DNA of 64,000 nt from Bradyrhizobium sp. Tv2a-2 (GTDB taxonomy: Bacteria > Pseudomonadota > Alphaproteobacteria > Rhizobiales > Xanthobacteraceae), in assembly GCF_000472425.1 (NCBI RefSeq), contig NZ_AXAI01000011.1:124001-188000 (forward strand), in the 5' to 3' direction. Every line of letters starts with the position of its first letter. Within the stretch, counting starts at the first letter, position 1. The translations under genes were made by a program, and so were the position numbers. Under the pieces are notes generated by a model. It did not search any database and was not told the origin of the DNA. It saw nothing but the letters and a program-made list of their open reading frames with translations. This document shows, one piece after another, positions 60,817-64,000 of the stretch.

Positions 60817-61001
60817 GACAGGCCCCCTTCGCTGCGATGGGCATTGTCGCCGCTGATCGCATCAGTTCCCGTTGCCTTGTCCTGCTGCTCGCTCGCAGGA
60901 TCAGCCGGCGGATAGATACTGTCATATAGCGCGAGGGCCTCACGAATGAGCCTCATACTCTCGCGCTCGGCCTTAGGGATAAATCGAATGACTTCACCCA
61001 T
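60813..61001 (-). CDS. Small hypothetical protein, first of a coupled pair
   Basis: 62 residues (GEVIRFIPKAERESMRLIREALALYDSIYPPADPA...). The N-terminal half is a basic amphipathic helix and the C-terminal half is disordered. GGAG upstream of ATG 61001 decides the start over the longer frame to 61076. Further upstream a minus-strand frame at 61039-61221 is protein-like in places but has no support and is not listed. Confidence 0.5.
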   Translation of the reverse strand: MGEVIRFIPKAERESMRLIREALALYDSIYPPADPASEQQDKATGTDAISGDNAHRSEGGLS

Positions 61002-61276
61002 GTTCGCTCCAATACCTGGCTCAAAGCAAGCCAACGCCTCACTGCTCGTGTTGATATCGGAGGATGGTTTTTCCATCCGTGATAGAAATCACGCGCCTTA
61101 CAGTGGCAGCCACCGCATCTGGGGCCGTTTCAATTAGCCGGCGCCAATGGCGACAGCATGCGTGGGACTCCCTTGCGCGCGCCTTATGGGCGTGCTCGGG
61201 TGTCCCACATCTGGCAAACACATGGGCGCCATCGGCCGTTGCTACTCGTCATCTGTGAAAAGCCAAGAGGGACACC

Positions 61277-61495
61277 ATGGCCGACCAACTTGAGGAACTG
61301 AAAAAGGCGCGCGAAGTCCTGATCAGGGAGCGTCGCACTAGGACTGCAACCATCGTAAGCACCAAGGGCTCGATCGGTGATCCGGCCTTGGATGCGTTCA
61401 TCAAGGTTCAGGAGGCTATCGAGGCGGTCAATCGCGCGATCGATGAGCTGGATGAAGCTGAAGAGGAGTACGAAGAGGAGGACGTGGACGATTGA
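61277..61495 (+). CDS. Small acidic coiled-coil protein
   Basis: 72 residues: a charged helix (ADQLEELKKAREVLIRERRT), a short middle, a second helix (FIKVQEAIEAVNRAIDELDEAEEE) and a very acidic tail. AAGAGGGACACC before ATG 61277 is a good ribosome-binding site. It may be a small antitoxin-like or chaperone-like protein, but no family was recognised. A weak hairpin with a T7 run at 61499-61523 probably ends its transcript. Confidence 0.6.
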   Translation: MADQLEELKKAREVLIRERRTRTATIVSTKGSIGDPALDAFIKVQEAIEAVNRAIDELDEAEEEYEEEDVDD

Positions 61496-61530
61496 AAAAG
61501 CCGCTCGAAACTAGCGTTTTTTTGCCGCGT

Positions 61531-61557
61531 CAAAAAGGCCCGCTCGAAAGCGGGCCT
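61531..61557 (-). terminator. Hairpin identical to the terminator at 59835
   Basis: AGGCCCGC-TCGAAA-GCGGGCCT (61536-61557) with five T on the minus strand side. No credible minus-strand gene ends here, so it may be a relic copied with neighbouring DNA or may serve an unrecognised transcript. Confidence 0.6.
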
Positions 61558-61743
61558 CACCGTCGAAACGACTAGGCGGAGCGCCTCCCAAGTGCAAGGG
61601 ATCGCCGGCCCATTTTCAACGATTTGCCGGGGTCTCCCGCCCGAAAAGCAGGCCCGGCGATGGCGTGAGCTCGGTCACAGATTGCCGTGGACCGCCGGCG
61701 TATGCCGATATCCACGTAGCGACAAAACAAAAGGGAGAGGATC

Positions 61744-61905
61744 ATGGGCAAGCATGAAGAGAAGCTGCAGCAGAAATCCCCGGCGAAGCCTGTGGAGCTG
61801 AATGAAGAACAATTGAAAGAGGTTTCGGGCGGTTCAATCACCAGGAAGATCGACAAAGCGTCACCAGCCTTTTTCCAGATGGCGTGCTCGGGAACGTCAT
61901 TCTGA
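61744..61905 (+). CDS. Double-glycine leader peptide with Hcp-like tail (bacteriocin/RiPP-like or truncated)
   Basis: 53 residues. GGGAGAGGATC before ATG 61744 is a strong ribosome-binding site. Residues 18-30, ELNEEQLKEVSGG, are a textbook double-glycine leader (Glu-Leu..Glu-Glu-Leu..Val-Ser-Gly-Gly) cleaved by C39-peptidase ABC exporters. The 23 residues after Gly-Gly contain RKIDKASPAFFQMACSGT, which resembles the KIDKASPKLFLACATG segment of type VI secretion tube protein Hcp. After one extra base the frame would continue HSDLRTVSIAHPG, also Hcp-like, so the gene may be a frameshifted remnant. Alternatively the short form may be a real secreted peptide with one Cys. No exporter or immunity gene is in the window. 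Confidence 0.68.
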   Translation: MGKHEEKLQQKSPAKPVELNEEQLKEVSGGSITRKIDKASPAFFQMACSGTSF

Positions 61906-62350
61906 TTTGCGCACCGTCTCCATCGCGCATCCGGGCCTCCGTTTTCAATCGGCCATCCTTCATCTGTTCTTTTGCGCATGTTCGCGCATCGTTCACGCCA
62001 AACTTGCGGGAACTTGCAGGGTGGGAAATTGCAAAAGCCCTTATTTCATAGGCTTTTCTAGGTTTCTGCATCATACGATACGGCCTCCGGCAGGGGAGCT
62101 GCCGGAGGCCGCGTAGTACATCGCTGGCCGCGCCTAGGTTCGCGGGGTCGCGATGTGGGAGCTCGTTGAAGGTGAGGGGAGTTGTGGGGTTTCGGTTTCC
62201 TCGTCCTTCGTGAAATTCTTGTCTCGCTCGGGGCTGCCCCTCTCTGGCCCTCCCCCGCAAGGGGGAGTGAAACCTCGGGATAGACAGCTCGTTCGCCTCA
62301 CGCATCCGGCGCCATCGGCTCACGCCTTGCCGCCGGCGCTCATACGTCCG
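61906..62350. other. Gap before flgH with two hairpins and a common GC-rich repeat
   Basis: 445 bases with no supportable gene apart from the Hcp-like out-of-frame continuation at its left edge. CGGCCTCCGGCA and TGCCGGAGGCCG (62081-62111) form a perfect 12-bp hairpin. CTCCCCC-GCAA-GGGGGAG (62250-62267) belongs to a common Bradyrhizobium intergenic repeat (frames reading LPLSGPPPQGG). Either could end the flgA-flgH transcript, although neither has a good U-tail. Confidence 0.5.
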
Positions 62351-63154
62351 CTAGAACGGTAGCAGGATATCCATGACCTGTTGCCCGTAGGGTGGTTGCT
62401 GAATGTCGGAGATCTGGCCTCTGCCTCCGTAGGAGATGCGGGCCTGGGCGATCTTCGAGGAGTCGATGGTGTTGTCGCTCTGGATGTCCTCAGGCCGTAC
62501 GATACCGGCGACGATCAGTTCGCGTATCTCGTAATTGACCCGGATCTCCTGTTTGCCTTCGACCACGAGGTTGCCGTTCGGCAGGACCTGCGTGACCACG
62601 GCCGCGACGTTGGTCTGCAAAGTTTCCTGGCGTTGGATTGAGCCCTTGCCGTCGAATGTCGATGTGCCATCCGCCGTCAGAAGGCGTCCGGGCAGCACCT
62701 TCTGAGCCTGAGCGCCGAGCGTCTTGGAGCCGATGAAGTCGGTGACCCCGGAATCTACCGTATTGGTGCGATTTTGCTGGGTCTCGTTGTTGAAGTTCGC
62801 AGTGTCGGTGATGTTGACCGTCACCGTCAGGAGGTCGCCGACCTGATGGGCGCGCTGGTCCTTGAAGAAGGAGCGCGAGCCGTTGCGCCACAGCGAATTC
62901 GGATTGTACGACACGGCTTCCGGCTTGGGCATCGGCATCGACACCGGCTTGTAGCCCGGCTGCGCGGTCGGATTCTCGATCGCGTTCAGCTTCGGCGTCT
63001 CGCCAATCTGTGACAGACGGTCGATCGCCGAGCAACCGGTCACGGCCGAGAAGATCGAGAGCAGCGCAACCGTGCGCAGCAGGCGCGCGCGGCTCGACTT
63101 CAGGCGCGATTCCGACGGTGATACGGCGAGGGGATGGGCACCGGACTTGGACAT
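62351..63154 (-). CDS. flgH: Flagellar L-ring protein FlgH
   Basis: 267 residues. A lipoprotein signal ends in VTGCSA, with Cys41 the lipidated residue, which places the protein at the outer membrane. The ring-forming part is recognised by SLWRNGSRSFFKDQRAHQVGDLLTVTVNITDTANFNNET and the end VVEGKQEIRVNYEIRELIVAGIVRPEDIQSDNTIDSSKIAQARISYGGRGQISDIQQPPYGQQVMDILLPF. It forms the L ring around the flagellar rod. flgA lies five bases upstream in the same operon. Confidence 0.95.
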   Translation of the reverse strand: MSKSGAHPLAVSPSESRLKSSRARLLRTVALLSIFSAVTGCSAIDRLSQIGETPKLNAIENPTAQPGYKPVSMPMPKPEAVSYNPNSLWRNGSRSFFKDQRAHQVGDLLTVTVNITDTANFNNETQQNRTNTVDSGVTDFIGSKTLGAQAQKVLPGRLLTADGTSTFDGKGSIQRQETLQTNVAAVVTQVLPNGNLVVEGKQEIRVNYEIRELIVAGIVRPEDIQSDNTIDSSKIAQARISYGGRGQISDIQQPPYGQQVMDILLPF

Positions 63155-63159
63155 GAACT

Positions 63160-64000
63160 TTACTCTGGCTTGACGGGGGCTTGCGGATTGTTGGAGCCGT
63201 CGGCGACGGATACGGGCGCGGAGGAGATGGATGACTGATCCTTTGGCGGGATCGCCGAGGTGTCGGAGACGTAGACCGGCGCCGGCGTCGCCACCTGGAT
63301 GGTGACCTGGCCGCGGCCGGAGACGACGCCGGTGACGGTGCGCTTGGACTGGGCGTTGAGCACGCTCACCACGTCGCCCTCGGTGCCGGAGTCCAGCGCC
63401 TTGCCGCGGGTGGTCAGGTAGATGCCGTCGGTCTGGTAGATGACGGTCACGGTCTGGTCGCGCTGCACGAGGTCGGGGCGCACCAGATCGGCGACGCGCA
63501 ACGGACGGCCGGCGCGCATGCCGTGGCGCATCTGCATGCCGACCGCCTGGTCGCGCACCGCGGCGTCGCTGCCGACTTCGGCCCGCGGCCGCCGCTCGAT
63601 CATGATGTCGGAAGATTTCAGCAGCTCCGTACGCTCGACATCGCGGGTCAGGACGGCTGCCTGCACCGTCTCGATCGCGGTGCCGGTGTAACGCAGTTGC
63701 GTCGGCGTGCTTGAGCCGTTGGCGATCTCGAAGGTCACATCGAAGCGGCCAGAGCGCTGGTCGACACGGACCGAGGTCGGCTGCATGTCGCCGGTGTTGT
63801 TCGCCTCCAGATGCAGGTCCTGCAGGTCGCGGTCGAAGCCGAGCGCGAGATTGTCGGCGTCGCCGAGCCCGCTACGATGCTCCAGCGCCTTCGCGACCGC
63901 CGCCTGGATGTCCTTGGCCGCGATGTTGCGCGCAAGCCGCGTCACCGCGACCTCCTTGATGTCCTTGGCGTTGACGCCGATCACCTGGTGGGCGCGGAGC
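63160..64000 (-). CDS. flgA: Flagellar basal-body P-ring formation chaperone FlgA (5' end beyond the window)
   Basis: At least 279 residues, open to the window edge on the minus strand; the N-terminus with its signal peptide is outside. The C-terminal SAF-like part is visible: LTRDVERTELLKSSDIMIERRPRAEV, VGMQMRHGMRAGRPLRVADLVRPDLVQRDQTVTVIYQTDGIYLTTRGKALDSGTEGDVVSVLNAQSKRTVTGVVSGRGQVTI. FlgA helps FlgI assemble into the P ring in the periplasm. The GTG at 63984 is inside the gene, not its start. It is followed after five bases by flgH. Confidence 0.92.
   Translation of the reverse strand, partial: LRAHQVIGVNAKDIKEVAVTRLARNIAAKDIQAAVAKALEHRSGLGDADNLALGFDRDLQDLHLEANNTGDMQPTSVRVDQRSGRFDVTFEIANGSSTPTQLRYTGTAIETVQAAVLTRDVERTELLKSSDIMIERRPRAEVGSDAAVRDQAVGMQMRHGMRAGRPLRVADLVRPDLVQRDQTVTVIYQTDGIYLTTRGKALDSGTEGDVVSVLNAQSKRTVTGVVSGRGQVTIQVATPAPVYVSDTSAIPPKDQSSISSAPVSVADGSNNPQAPVKPE

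Noticed and set aside
61039..61221. Minus-strand frame of 60 codons upstream of the coupled small genes
   Set aside because: Partly protein-like, but no ribosome-binding site or family; it could be a decayed gene.
62153..62362. Open frame reading LPLSGPPPQGG
   Set aside because: Translation of a common GC-rich intergenic repeat with a hairpin; not a gene.

Overview
The window looks like chromosomal DNA of a Bradyrhizobium-type alphaproteobacterium. It is GC-rich, carries FlbT/FlaF/FliX flagellar regulators with CtrA-like boxes, and holds several dispersed palindromic repeats. The organism call is inferred from gene content and style, with no database search behind it.

Layout. 1-7.1 kb: the end of a probable cyclic-nucleotide-binding protein, a YkuD L,D-transpeptidase, a tungstate-type ABC permease/binding-protein pair (tupB-tupA, no ATPase gene beside it), an amino-acid-type binding protein, and mosB-mosA for the two-subunit molybdenum storage protein. 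7.1-10.6 kb: a lower-GC accessory patch with a 2OG-Fe(II) oxygenase carrying a TonB-like C-terminus, two hypothetical genes and a DUF6065-type gene. 10.8-28.4 kb: housekeeping and regulatory genes, including TetR with an NmrA-type reductase, an SGNH hydrolase, an LPG-synthase-type membrane protein, YciF, an MFS carrier, an MHYT-GGDEF-EAL protein, a MocR/PdxR regulator, DUF1127, UspA, a SixA-like phosphatase, an FAD oxidoreductase and MsrB.

28.5-47.8 kb is a flagellar locus of the Caulobacter-like (subpolar) type: flgE (behind a sigma54 promoter), flgK, flgL, flbT, two tandem flagellins, flaF, a FlaG-like gene, a FlgN-like gene, flgJ, flgI and fliX. Between flgL and flbT sits a tight four-gene operon, 34.5-39.7 kb, encoding a GT-A-like glycosyltransferase, a fold-type-I PLP enzyme, an ATP-grasp ligase and a group II PLP decarboxylase. 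A near-consensus CtrA box precedes it. It is the best candidate here for an undescribed pathway, perhaps making or attaching a small amine-containing group. CtrA-like sites also precede flbT, flagellin 2, flaF and fliX. The flagellin-2 leader can fold to hide its ribosome-binding site, as expected for FlbT control.

47.8-62.3 kb is a mixed region between fliX and flgH/flgA. It holds dksA, a broken NAD(P)-binding gene, a hydratase, two periplasmic binding proteins, an adenylate cyclase with a TPR region, two secreted Cache-domain proteins (one with a perfect FixK/FNR box upstream), an alpha/beta hydrolase, several small genes, a serine-recombinase remnant, and a 53-codon gene with a double-glycine leader and an Hcp-like tail. 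Flagellar genes resume with flgH and flgA at the right edge.

No tRNA, rRNA, CRISPR array or intact insertion sequence was seen.
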